Source: Ligustrum vulgare | Lineage: Eukaryota; Streptophyta; Magnoliopsida; Lamiales; Oleaceae | DNA: 64,000 nucleotides | Reading direction: 5' to 3' | Assembly (NCBI GenBank): GCA_963555705.1 | Contig: OY743190.1 | Coordinates: 34,888,929-34,952,928, forward strand | Shown here: in pieces, positions 1 through 10,601 of the stretch | How positions within the stretch are numbered: position 1 is the stretch's first letter | How the letters are laid out: the number at the start of each line of letters is the position of its first letter | Notes under the pieces: model-generated | The model's input: only the letters and a program-made list of their open reading frames with translations | What the model was told of the DNA's origin: nothing | Databases searched by the model: none | Program-made: the position numbers and the translations under genes

Positions 1-720
1 ATGTATCGATACAAGTTCATGAAGTATCGATACATCTAAAAACAAAATGAACTGAACTTCTTTTAGGCACTACTAGATCAAGGTGAGTAAAATATGTTAT
101 TTTTTACTTTATAAAAGTTTTATATATAGTCTTGTTAGAACCGCACCACATTTATTTTTAATATGATTGTTATATCATTATCGTGACGATGATATTTATT
201 TATTCACTTGTGAAACCCAAAATAATTATAATTTGATCTTGATCATTCTTGATATGTCATCTATGTGATCTCGTTACAAGCGTCCCTATTTAATTGTTAT
301 ATCATCCTTATCAATATCTTGATAGTGATTAACTAGATTATCCTCGTTATTTTGACATTAATAATATGTATTGATACATTACTTGTAAAAGATTATATTA
401 TGTATCAATACATATTTACTTGTAAAATATTAATATCATGTATTAATACATAGAAGTTTAAGGAGTTCTCTTTTATGTATCTATACATTTAAATATGTAT
501 CGATACATGATTCTTTTATCATGTGTTAAAACCTTAAACTAATATTATTTGTTACAGATATCTTGAGTCACCCTCGTTCTTGATACTTGTTGTTTGAGTA
601 TGTTATCTACTTAAAAGATTAACCTTCTACAATGAAATTCAAATAAATTCTTGCATTCCTTTAAGCATCGATATATTGAGCATGTATCAATACTTATAAA
701 ATATGTCAGTCTTGATTTGA
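1..720. repeat. Cluster of 12-14 bp palindromes of the ATGTATCGATACAT type
   Basis: At least eight copies or near-copies of a short palindrome (ATGTATCGATACAT and variants with TTGA, TCAA, TTAA or TCTA at the centre) occur near positions 1, 25, 366, 398, 437, 476, 495 and 683, with weaker ones at 1235 and 1313. Spacing is irregular, so this is not a simple tandem array. No coding sequence is visible here. The cluster could be part of an old LTR or a binding-site array; neither can be shown from this window. Confidence 0.6.
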
Positions 721-1244
721 ATATTATTAAGGTATTTTGGGTTCAATTCATGAATATTTCTATATAAAGATGTAATTATGATATGAAAATGAATAACGCT
801 AAATGAAATGGGATTAGGATATGAAGAGGAAAACGAATATTAGAAATGCACAATTGTTATATGTAAAACTCATAAAATGAGTATAGAAATTTACTTGAAA
901 ATTGATTAATCCTACTAGTTAAGTTATATGAACTTATATAAATCAAAATTTTGTTTACAAGACTATTATTTCCAACTTGACTTGAACTCGTAAAGATTAC
1001 CACATGAATTGTTATCTTGATGTAAAAGAATAATAATATTAAAATGCATTATTCAATATAGAAACATCATGTTTTAGATCACATATAGTATAATTGGCAA
1101 GATAAGTAACAATAAAGTTATGAGTGTTACACAGAAGATAATAAAGGTTATTTTAAATGTTAGGTGATTGATTTATTTATAAATGATCTTGTATACTTAA
1201 AATAGAATCTGAAGTGTGATTTTTACACTGCCTATATCGATACA

Positions 1245-1397
1245 CGAAGAACAGTGTTCAACTCTTATTTTCTCGATTCATTAAAGATGACACTATTATT
1301 ATTATGTCGAAAATGTATCATTACATAAAGAATAATGTTCAACTCTTATTTTCTCGATTCAATAAAGATGACAATATTATTATTATCTTGAAAGTTA
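1245..1397. repeat. Two-copy tandem duplication, 81-bp period
   Basis: The block containing GTTCAACTCTTATTTTCTCG at 1256 is repeated from 1337 with a few substitutions; both copies end in an (ATT)n stretch. A degenerate ATGTAT palindrome half lies between the copies. No coding potential is seen. Confidence 0.7.
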
Positions 1398-1429
1398 TTC
1401 TGCCTACTTGCTAAGTAATGTGTTACATG

Positions 1430-2010
1430 GTATGGGCAAAAGAACAAAAACCAACGATTCAGTTAAGTTCGGTTCCGGATCAGTCCTGGTTCAATACGGT
1501 TCTTTCAAAATCTTAAACGATCTTGGTTCTAAAAATCAAGAACCATTGGTTCCGATTCTAGGCTCAGAACCTGAACCTGAACCAAGAACCAAAACTGATA
1601 GAGCAAAATACGATTTTTTATTTTCTAAAAATATAAATTAAAAAACTATCAATTCTCAATCTTAATGAATGTTATTCGGTTCATTAATAATTATCAATTA
1701 CCCAACAATAATTAGCTCATTCAACATTACAATAACTATAAGCAAAACAAGTAATAAAGATGACTTTTGTATTCACATCTTGATCAAGGTCGATGACCTT
1801 ATCATCTTACGACTCTTACCAGCCAGAATCTACCATCGTTTAAATTTGAAAATTCTAGTTAGGAAATCGGAATCAGAACCAGAATCAAAGGAACCGAATG
1901 ATTCGGTTCTTCTCTTATAAAAAGAACCAAGGGTTCTTTTTTTAAAAGAACCATCAGTTCTTGGTTCAGTTTGATTCCCTGACAATCAGAACCATATGGA
2001 ACCACGCCAA
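1430..2010. mobile_element. GGTTC-rich dispersed repeat, copy A (non-autonomous DNA element?)
   Basis: The block starts with TGGGCAAAAGAAC and ends with GGAACCACGCC. It is packed with GGTTC/GAACC words in both orientations, so it is strongly self-complementary. A homologous block lies at 52625-53195 with the same beginning, end and internal order. This suggests a non-autonomous DNA transposon of about 580 bp. Two short open frames inside (1408-1641 and 1669-1920) follow the repeat and are not genes. I could not define a clean target-site duplication. Confidence 0.5.
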
Positions 2011-2110
2011 TGCCTATGATCATCCGAACACATATATAATAGCATAATGGAATGTATATTTAACATTGACAGTTCTTGGCTTGTCGTTTACTTGAAAAAG
2101 GGTAATAAGA

Positions 2111-2408
2111 TACTCCCTCTGTCCCACAAAAATAGTCTCATGCCCATTTTCACACAAATTAAGAAATATCAATTAATGTTGTTGAAAAAATGAATTTTAC
2201 AATCATTTTCCTTATATACTCTCAATAAATTTATGTAGTTTCCATAAAATGAAAAGAGTATAAATTTATTTAGACTAATGAAAAAACACATTAAATAAGG
2301 GGAAAATGAGACATAAAATATTAACTACACTCTAAAAAAAGGAAAGTGAGACCTTTGTGGGACGGACGAAAAAGGATAGTGGACTATCTTTGTGGGACGG
2401 AGGGAGTA
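2111..2408. mobile_element. Stowaway-type MITE (Tc1/mariner)
   Basis: The element starts TACTCCCTCTGTCCCAC and ends GTGGGACGGAGGGAGTA. These form inverted terminal repeats of the CTCCCTCCGTCCC family known from plant Stowaway MITEs, with TA at both borders. It is about 296 bp and AT-rich, with no ORF. Related elements occur at 35490 and 36181. Confidence 0.9.
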
Positions 2409-3080
2409 ATTAACTAACATGATCTAATAAGAAATTATCTTTTTTTATAACATTTGTTGTTGATAATTTTTATTTGAATATTATAAGTGACTCTTATAAT
2501 AGTTTATGTGATGTAATATTTTTATTTGATTACATGATCTTAAATGCTACCTTGTGACACATTTAAAGTTAAATTGACTTCGATTACGTTAATGGGACGT
2601 GGTGACCAATTGGGCCTCATAAGAAATATTGCACACGTTCAATTTGAAATCAAGTGAGGTTCAACGTGGTTCCTTGGTTATAAATATTGGGGAAAGGTCC
2701 CCAACGAGAATTGACATTGAATACGAGCGATGGTTGAAGTAAGTAATTAAAATTCATTTAAGTACATTTAAATTTATACTTATTTTCGATATTTAATGCA
2801 TCATTTAATTTTTTTTTTAATTACAGACATATGTTGACTTTCAGGGTGAACGATCAGATGCTAATTACCAGATGGCCATAGGCGCTCTCGATCACTTGAC
2901 AGCCAATCTTTACAGAGCATACAAAACTAATGTGCATAAATACTATAAGAGCACGACCCAAGTCGTCCTTTCGACGAGTTATTTGTCAAGCAATGGCAGA
3001 GATGCATTGACTTGTTTACAAGTCCAACTTTCATTGTACGTGTAATATATTTTCAAAAGTCAAGTTAATAATTATAGTAT

Positions 3081-4533
3081 CACTACAAGAATCGAGAGTA
3101 ATAGTGGCGACTTTTGTTGCCCCTATAGCAACGAATGTCGCCTCTAAAAGTCTATAGGGGAGAACTTGTCGTCCCTAATCTATCGCCCCATAGGCTCGTT
3201 GCAATTGATCTTTAAGAACGACAACCATCGCCCCTAAAAGTGTATGAACCTATAGGGGCGATAATGTCGTCCCTATAGATATATTCGAATATTTTTTAAA
3301 AATTACCTACAGGGGCAACATGTCTCCCCTATAGCTCTTTTGTTTTTATATAAAAAATATTTTTTTTACAATGCAGTGAACCCAGCACAAACTTTTCGCC
3401 ATCACCAAGAAAAGCCGCAAAACCAACAGTGTTCTGTGCACACATCTTCATCTTCTTCCATCTTCAAACTCTTGTCCACCATCTTCTTCCAACTCAACTT
3501 CTGTGCACACAAATCCATCTTCTACTAACTCAAAGTCTCCAGAGAATAGCGACTGACTATGAATATATTGCTGCTTGGAATTGACTTTGTTTTCCTTCCT
3601 TCAAGAATTCAACTTTCCAGGCTCCTCTTCATCCCTGCTTTCATTATTGGGCGTAAAAATTCTACAATGAGATCGTTTTGACTTCAGCTCATGCAAAAAG
3701 CATTGCTTTTTATTTAGGTGAAAATGCAGTTAAATTGGAAAAATAAAGTCAACTTGCTCATAAAAGTATAGACCATCATTTATAGCAAAAGCAAGCTCAT
3801 GGGATAATTTTTTTATTCTTTCCCTTGTATTTCACTCGTCCAACCAGCAAACTGGCAAGAGTGCCGCAGCTGTCAATTTCTCAGCCCAAAAAAAAAAAAA
3901 CTTTCATCAAATTGAGTATAAGTTCAATAACACCCCCCCCCCCCCCCCCCGGTCCCGGCTTCCTCTATTAGAGGCCCCAAAGAGGAAAACAAATGAAAAA
4001 GGGGAAACGCCCGAAATCATGAATATAATAAAAACTGTAAACACACTAATTAGTAGACACTTATGGAACTAAAATGGCATGCAGAACCAAACTCACCTTG
4101 CTCTAGCTTGACAATGGAGATTTATGGCTGGTAGGGCTCAACAATCTTGGTAATGGAGTGGTGTGGAAATGGAGGTGCTTGACTTTGACGGCGAAAAGCT
4201 TGGAGGGGTATGCTTGGAAAAAGGGTAAGATTTCGATTTAGGGTTGGGAGGGGAAATTGAATTGCATTTTATTTTTACGAAAAACATATAGGGGCGACAT
4301 TTTCGCCCCCTATAACATCTAATTTGTCTCCCACTGGAGCGATATATGTCACCCCTATAGCATTTATTTGTTGCCACTATAGACTTAAAAATATGCGGGA
4401 AAAATCTGACTAAAAATCTGGGTCTATAGGGGCGACATGCGTAGCAAAAAGCTATAGATCTGGTAGCATGTTGGGGCGACCAAGGTGTGTCGTCCCTACA
4501 AAGTCGCCTCTATTACTCTGTTTTATTATAGTG
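3081..4533. mobile_element. Non-autonomous CACTA (En/Spm) element, nested
   Basis: The left end is CACTACAAGAATCGAGAGTA. The right end, read on the opposite strand, is CACTATAATAAAACAGAGTA, and both are followed by ATAG.GGCGAC. The 3-bp flanks are TAT (3078-3080) and TAT (4534-4536), the TSD length expected for CACTA elements. Subterminal repeats of the CTATAGGGGCGAC type occur many times in both orientations near both ends. No transposase is encoded; the short minus-strand frame 4138-4377 is a by-product of the subterminal repeats. The element is 1453 bp. Confidence 0.88.
3933..3950. repeat. Poly-C run (18 C)
   Basis: A homopolymer of 18 C lies inside the nested CACTA element. Its length is a likely sequencing or assembly uncertainty. 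Confidence 0.9.
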
Positions 4534-5334
4534 TATATTGCGTTTACAAAACTTTCAATTTCTATGTTCATATATAGGTTCGGTCTAAAAAAAATAAGGG
4601 TAATTGAAGTCTTACTAAATACCCGAGCGTGCAAGGCTCCAAGGGCTTTTCGGTCACACATTTTGAGAAGGTAATATTATATTCTATTACAATTATGTAC
4701 CTTACGAAATCTTTTATCAAGTTTTGCATTGAATTACAGAGCCCAATTGATTGTTTCAAGGAATTTCACACATTCAAGACCGATAATTGGGTAAACAAAA
4801 ATGCAGTTGTCGACTACATAAGTTTAACACTTGCATATCTTTTTTCTATTCAGTTACTACACTTCAATAATTTATTTCCTCCTCGTTCACAGGATCACCT
4901 TTGCGAGGTGAGGGAGACTCAGAAGGCTTTGTCCTCTAGTCTTACTGACAACGTACAATCGTTATGGAGGTCCTTGGGACGCAATGCGGACATGAACGTG
5001 GTATTGGACGGATCCCAAAAGGTGACTACCTCAGTCGACTCCACTGCTGGAACATCGTACGCTCCACAATAATCTTCTTGTACAGACAATTCTAAATTTG
5101 AGGCATATGATGCCAGGATTTGCCAACTGGAGATTACTATGGCTCGACTAACATAAAATGTCGAATTATCAAACGATATGTCTAACGATGATGAGGATAG
5201 CCCCAATAGTTTGGAGGATAGTAGCACTATTTTAAATTGCACATTGTAAAAAATAAAATTTGGAATTATGTTGGTAACATAATATCTTGAATTATGCATT
5301 GTAGAAAACTTTTAAAATTACTTTTTTATTAAAA

Positions 5335-5651
5335 AAAATTACACATCTATAGGGGCAACAAATAAAAAATATGTTTATCTACAGGGGAGACACAAATATG
5401 TTTATATCTATAGGGACGACCATTGTTGCCCCTATAGATTCAAAATAAATAGCGACGACCTTTTGGGGCTACTTGCTATAGATAAAAATGGCGAATTAAA
5501 AGACAACAAAATTGATACGACAGTGTCATCCCTTAGCCATGGCAGTCTGTAGGAGCGACTTTTGTTGTCTTATAGATCAACAGCCACGAGGCTACAGGGG
5601 CGACATGTTAGGGACGAAAGTGCGCCCCTATAGATTCCGATGCTTGTAGTG
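5335..5651. mobile_element. 3' end of the outer CACTA element
   Basis: The region ends in GATGCTTGTAGTG, the inverse of CACTACAAGCATC, which matches the CACTA terminus for about 13 bp. Inside it are repeated CTATAGGGGCGACA-like subterminal motifs in both orientations. It follows directly on the Transposase_24-like exons, so it is probably the 3' terminus of the element that carried that gene. The matching 5' terminus is not visible upstream and has been lost or lies outside the window. Confidence 0.75.
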
Positions 5652-6455
5652 ACATTTCATCAACTTATTAGGGGTTATTTTTTGTGGTGGTGGTAGTGCA
5701 TTGGAGATAGTGGTGACGGGATGGTTATGAGATGCTGAAGACACGATTATAAAACACTAGATTTGATTGGAGTATGGTGGTGTGGGAGGGTTGGTGGGGG
5801 GTGTGGAGAGGCGCGGAAGGGAAGGGCGGGATTGGGATGGGCGAATATAATTTATATAATATATTATTATTGTTTCCTTAGGAAAATACTTTTTGTACAA
5901 GGACCTGTACATACAAGTCCCTCTTTACATTATTCACTGCTACGATGAAGGCCTGTATATGTAAGTATCGGCCCCCTGTACATGTAGCTTTTCCAAATGA
6001 TTAACTATGTTGTTTTAAAGAAAAATGATAAAAATCTACCAAATTTTAATAATAGCTAAAAAAGAATAATATTATGATTGGTTAAAATTAAAATTAACTG
6101 TTGAAAAAGATAAAACAAACTCTAAAACTTTCTATAAAACTCTCCAAATTGTCTACCACTATTTTGTTTTTATCCAACTGCTAGTGTTACATTCATGCGA
6201 TACATGGTCATTTATTATTCAAATATATTTAATTTATAAAAGCGGCGCAAGTGTTTAACCCACAAGACATAACACTATCAGTTGCCCGTATGAAATTGAT
6301 TTTTCAAGAATCATTTTTTGTGAACATTCATACTATTTTTTAATTACACATTCTAAAAAAATCACTTTTCACAAAATCAATTCTCAAAAAATCAAAATCA
6401 AGCAATTAAGTTCCGTATAATCCGACCTACAACATGAAGTCATGACTATTGACAG

Positions 6456-6487
<32 letters not shown>

Positions 6488-6507
6488 AAAACATAACATA
6501 AATACAA
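5652..6507. other. Intergenic stretch without recognisable genes
   Basis: The stretch contains a short G-rich patch (5690-5830), a few repeats of CCTGTACAT near 5905-5985, and a poly-A run of about 30 at 6456-6485. The small open frame 5763-5948 is low-complexity and has no gene signature. Confidence 0.6.
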
Positions 6508-7040
6508 ACTATTAAATATTAAAAATCTTCAAAACTTATTCAATGATTTCTAATACAACGTGAATTTTTCATTTTCCACCCAATAGTCAAAGGGTCATAT
6601 TACCGAAAAAACCATTATACGTTTAAATAAACATATTTGACTATATCCTATTTTGAAATAGAATGATTTATCTAATATGCATTTATTTTTATTTTGATAA
6701 AAAATATTAAAACTGATTGTTAAAGTCTGTAATATATATTTTGCATATTTTGATTATTTAAATATATAGTAACTATTAAATATTAAAAATCTTCAAAACT
6801 TATTCAATGATTTCTAATACAACGTGACTTTTTTCATATTTCGCCCAGTAGTCAAATGGTCATGTTATTGAAAAAAATTATTATACGTTTAAATAAACAT
6901 AATTCACTTCATCCTATTTTGAAATAGAATGAGTTTGTTAACATGCTTTTATTTATTTATTTTTTATAAAAATTAGTTAAACTAATTGTTAAAGCCTGTA
7001 ATATATATTTTGCATATTTTAATCATTTAAATCTATAGTA
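6508..7040. repeat. Tandem duplication, 264-bp unit, two copies
   Basis: The unit beginning ACTATTAAATATTAAAAATC at 6508 is repeated from 6772 with scattered substitutions. Both copies contain TTGAAATAGAATGA and TGTAATATATATTTTGCATA. No coding sequence is seen. It lies just upstream of the Helitron RPA gene and may be host DNA or the Helitron 5' region. Confidence 0.8.
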
Positions 7041-7779
7041 ATAAACAAAAAAATTATATCTATATAAATTTATAGTAATAAACAAAAAAATTTATATACC
7101 ATAGCATTGAAACTGACATGTTTATTCATTTGGCTAATTTAATGCGCAATATTCCATGCACCATCACATTCAATTAGCTGGATTAAATTACAGATTACAT
7201 CAATTATCTGATCTATTTGGAATGTGGAACGTTTATTCATAAAAATTGAACTCTATAAATTAGTGCCTGAAATTTGGTCCTCATTTTTGTCTTTGCACGG
7301 TATAAACAAGCTGCATCCATCAGTAAATTTGTTCCTCATTTTTTTCCTTCATTTTTTTATTCTTCTCATTGTTGTGATGTAATAATGCTATCAAATTAAC
7401 AGAAATTAACAGAACTTGATTACAATGGCACCGATTTTTCATCTCCTTGAAGTTGTTGACGCGTCAACTACAAGATGGGGGTTCAAGGTACGTGTGGTTC
7501 GTTTGTGGGAACACAGGAACAGCAGCAACGAGTTCGTTAGTCTGAACATGATATTTGCCAACAGCCGTGTAAGTATACAGCTTTGTCTATGACTAAACCT
7601 GTTAAATTTGAAGCATTTGATTAGTCTATACACTATAAATTGCTCTACATACATGACTGTTGATTACATGCATTTTAGTTTGATTACTCAAGTTTATTGA
7701 CTGCTATGATTACTCTGAAAATTTAATTTGGTTCGTGTATATTTCACTTTTTTTTTATTTGGGTTTTTACTTTAAATTG

Positions 7780-8345
7780 TTTGGCAATTGTTAGGTGATA
7801 TTTGATTATGATGGAATTTATTAACGTTTTTGGATTAAGTTTCTTGTGTCAGTTTATCATTTTTGTATTTTTTCACTCTGTGTATTTGAGAAATGACTAC
7901 ATTATAATTGTCAAATGATGTTTTATAAAGATTAGATTTAATAACATTTCGAAAAAGTGAATAAAACAATTTATTAAAGTTTTTGAATTAAGTTCCTTGG
8001 TTTAGTTTATCATATTTGTTGTTTCAAATTCTTTTTGTATTTTTCTATTACACTGTTGAAATATATTACACACTGTGTAGCATTTTTTGTTCGTCTATAT
8101 TTTAAATTCATTCTTATTTTTTAGGTTTTTAATTTACAGTGTTTAGTAACTGTTAGATGAAATTTTATAAAGATGGAATTTAACAACATTTCGAATCAGT
8201 GAATAAAACAATTTAACAAAGTTTTTGAACTAAGTTTCTTGGTTTAGTTTATCATATTTCCTGTTTCAATTTTTTTTGCATTTTTTAATTACACGGTTGA
8301 AATATGTTGTTTTATTTTTCACTATGTGTATTTGAGAAATGATTA
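7780..8345. repeat. Imperfect tandem repeats inside RPA intron 1
   Basis: A block with AAAACAATTTA..AAAGTTTTTGAA, TAAGTT(T/C)CTTGG and GTTTAGTTTATCATATTT occurs near 7930-8090 and 8160-8340, and a shorter version occurs near 7800-7900. A further fragment of the same sequence (ACACGGTTGAAATATGTTG) lies at 22490-22556, in the helicase-gene part of the same Helitron. Confidence 0.7.
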
Positions 8346-8726
8346 CTTTATAATTCAGTTTTCCGAGTACCGTGTATGATAAGTGTATTTTATACACTTA
8401 TTTCTATCCTAAAAATAGGATTTTATATGTTTGTTTTAGAATATTCGCTATTTATTTTGTGTTATTTGTTTACATTTCAGAAATAATTCAAAGTCGAGAA
8501 AACAAAGGAATTGGAGCTAAAATTGAGCAATTGGATGTAAAAGGGGTCAAAGTGAGCAAATCAAGAATGGATGCAGTCAATCAAATGAAGAAAAAATCGA
8601 ATTTGGAAGAAATCAGAAGTTCAGGGGTTAAATTGCAACAATCAGAAGTTGGAGGACTTGCTGTGCAATTAAAAGATAGGGACCAAGTTGCAGAATTTAA
8701 AAGATAAAAATTGCAGCCGGAATTAC

Positions 8727-8844
8727 AACCGTGCGGCCGCACGGTTGAAAAAGGCGTGCGGTCGCACGGTCAAAAAATTCGGCGACTGAAGTTTACCTGC
8801 AGAGTCATGCGACCGCGTGTTTTTGAACCGTGCGGCCGCACGGT
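8727..8844. promoter_or_regulatory. Cluster of GC palindromes in the LTR upstream of its TATA box
   Basis: AACCGTGCGGCCGCACGGTT (8727-8746) is a perfect 20-bp palindrome. ACCGTGCGGCCGCACGGT (8827-8844) is another, and between them lie GTGCGGTCGCAC (8756-8767) and ATGCGACCGCGTG. All four sit 80-200 bp upstream of the LTR TATA box (8926), the expected place for enhancer sites. They recur at 15015-15132 in the second LTR and at 12083-12121 inside the element. A regulatory role is inferred. Confidence 0.5.
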
Positions 8845-8925
8845 AGTCCCGACTGGGCCTCAGCTGGGCTTTTTACGCGGAATTCAGCAGTTTTCTCCAT
8901 AATTAACCTAATTCTCATGAGCATC

Positions 8926-8933
8926 TATATATA
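8926..8933 (+). promoter_or_regulatory. TATA box of the LTR promoter
   Basis: TATATATA precedes ACCAGACCTAAGGCACG. It sits mid-LTR, as expected for the U3/R border; the counterpart in the second LTR is at 15214-15221. Transcription would start about 30 bp downstream. Confidence 0.6.
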
Positions 8934-9316
8934 CCAGACCTAAGGCACGAAATTAGGGGTTCCCAATTCATTGAAGAGAGGCCAAAACGCTGTCGAAGTG
9001 TCGAGGGATCCATGCCACGCCAAGAACACAATTGAAGAACGAAGATCAAGGGCATGAATAGGGTGACATCTATCCATTCCTTTTGTGATTTATATTCAAT
9101 TATGTATCTAGGCTAGATTTTGAATGTTAGAATTGTGATGAAGCATTTATTTCCGAATTTTATGTATTGATTATCATTTAATTTCATAATTCATGGGTTT
9201 GAGCAATTGATTTATACTTTTTTATCATGCAATTACTTGATCACTAGTTGTATGATTTTAGGTAATGATTTCTTAAGTTCGAAAGATTGAGATTTCATTA
9301 GACTTGTGTCAATTGT

Positions 9317-9360
9317 CACAAAGTCCGATAGGGGATAGAAATATACCCCTATGCTTTGTG
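9317..9360 (+). other. Stem-loop in the transcribed part of the LTR
   Basis: CACAAAG pairs with CTTTGTG and TAGGGG pairs with CCCCTA around an AT-rich loop. It lies downstream of the TATA box and so would be in the 5' leader and 3' end of the transcript. An identical structure is at 15605-15648. A role in RNA processing or packaging is conceivable but not shown. Confidence 0.5.
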
Positions 9361-10012
9361 TTATCAGCTATAGTATTCACAAAACTTGTAATGCTTTTCT
9401 ATACATTTAGATTCGTCATAGAAATATAGTCGGACTGTGTATAGAAATAGGTGTTGATTCTTGTCCGAAAGGGAGTCTTGACAATATTAGGAATATGGAT
9501 TTTCAAAACCTCGTGAATTATTGTTAGATGTTTAATTTAATGCGTAATTAATGGAATAAATGTGGATTCTCAATTCTAGCATGTTTTTCTCATATTTTCT
9601 CTAAATCAAATTTCCTCGTTCTTTCTAGTTTAATTTTAATTCAAAATTCTCAATTTCAAACAATTTCTCGTTCCGGTTAAGGTAGTAGTCTAAAATACGA
9701 TTTAAAACAATCTCTGTGGGAACGATATTCGGACTTAAAATCCACTTTATTACTTGTTCGATACCGTACACTTGCGGTAAGAGTCAAAATTCATTCGATC
9801 AGTGTACTTTAGATATTTGTTTTTTATACAGCGTTCAAATAAACTATTTTGAAATAAGCATTTATTTTCATTTCTATATATATTAATTTTTGGTATTACA
9901 ACTTCTTCTATTATTTCTCTACTGTGTAAATTTATAATTTTGTATTACATTCTAGAGTTGCAACTTCTTTTATTATTTTTCCCCTGCGTTAATTTATAAT
10001 TTTTTTTCTTAG

Positions 10013-10500
10013 GGCTGTCGTATTCAAGCTGAAGTTAAGAAATCCTTGATAAGAGTTTTTTGGCCTAAGTTGTTTGAGGGACGATTGTATGTAATGCGTC
10101 ACTTTTCAGTTGTTCACAACAATGCAAAGTACAAGACATGTAGACATGTGTATCGATTGAACTTCATGTCAATGACGCAAGTGACTGAAGTTGAAGACTT
10201 AACTTTTCCAAGTAACATCTATTCTTCGTCCGTTTGCTGAAATTTTTGTCTCACAAGAAATAGACGAGACCGAGTTGTTTGGTAAGTTCATTTTGAATCT
10301 TCAATATGTTCTTTGTGTATAGAATTTTTAAATTACATTATTTTATTTATTTATTATATATATATATATATATATATATTTTGAAGATGTTATTGGAGAG
10401 TTTGTAGCAAAAGATGGGATTAAGAATGACCCCAGAGTCTCAAATCATGTGGACATCATAATTGAAGATTTGGAGTACTTTCATTCTTATTTTACTTACA
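10013..10500 (+). pseudogene. Duplicated RPA exons 2-3 (upstream copy)
   Basis: Sequence 9802-10601 is an almost exact copy of 16090-16903: one substitution seen, plus a different (TA)n length. It includes RPA exon 2 (10013-10281, same frame shift and stop as the other copy), exon 3 (from 10387, DVIGEFVAKDG) and the start of exon 4. It ends abruptly at 10601 where Gypsy internal sequence begins. The exon is 269 nt instead of a length compatible with the next exon's phase, so the lesion predates the duplication. Confidence 0.85.
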
Positions 10501-10601
10501 ATAACAATAATTTATAACTTTGAGTATTTTTTTACTAAAAATAATTTATAACTTCGAGTATTTTTTTTCGATGATTCCGATTATAGAAAAAATCGCTTGT
10601 C

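Larger units (their letters stand above)
2590..5249 (+). pseudogene. CACTA-associated Transposase_24-like gene, decayed and split by an insertion
   Basis: Plus-strand coding fragments match the layout of plant Ptta/En/Spm (Transposase_24) proteins. A segment at about 2830-3045 has a basic helix region with the motif NLYRAYKTNVHKYYKS. After a frame change it continues as FVKQWQRCIDLFTSPTFI. The next exon (about 4575-4671) carries KYPSVQGSKGF, like the conserved YPH..GSKSF block of the family, and has an in-frame TGA just before it. Later exons at about 4740-4821 (PIDCFKEFHTFK) and 4892-5249 (acidic, probably coiled-coil C-terminus) have visible splice signals and more stops. The 1.45-kb CACTA element at 3081-4533 interrupts it. 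The family call comes from motif memory, not a search. It is almost certainly non-functional. Confidence 0.6.
8377..9801 (+). mobile_element. Solo LTR of Athila-like Ty3/Gypsy element (1425 bp)
   Basis: The LTR starts TGATAAGTGTATTTTATACA and ends TCATTCGATCA. It is flanked on both sides by GTGTA (8372-8376 and 9802-9806), the 5-bp TSD of the original insertion in RPA intron 1. Its sequence is almost identical to the LTR at 14665-16089, with the same length and about seven differences by eye. A TATA box lies at 8926-8933. The LTR holds four GC-rich palindromic sites at 8727-8844 and a hairpin at 9317-9360. The two short open frames inside (8372-8707, 8711-8902) are LTR sequence and also occur in the other copy. 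Confidence 0.9.

Noticed and set aside
4138..5299. Overlapping frames on both strands (minus 4138-4377, minus 4452-4661, minus 4919-5299)
   Set aside because: They are shadows of CACTA subterminal repeats and of the plus-strand Transposase_24-like exons.
66..5651. CACTACTAG at 66 as the 5' end of the outer CACTA element
   Set aside because: It matches only the first six bases (CACTAC) and lacks the CAAG continuation and the GGGGCGAC subterminal repeats.
5763..5948. Frame with a Gly/Arg-rich start
   Set aside because: Low-complexity G-rich stretch, with no splice context and no domain.
8372..8902. Two short open frames (111 and 63 codons) that recur at 14747-15190 and might look like a conserved gene
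   Set aside because: They lie inside the LTR and recur only because the LTR recurs; the second is built from GC palindromes.
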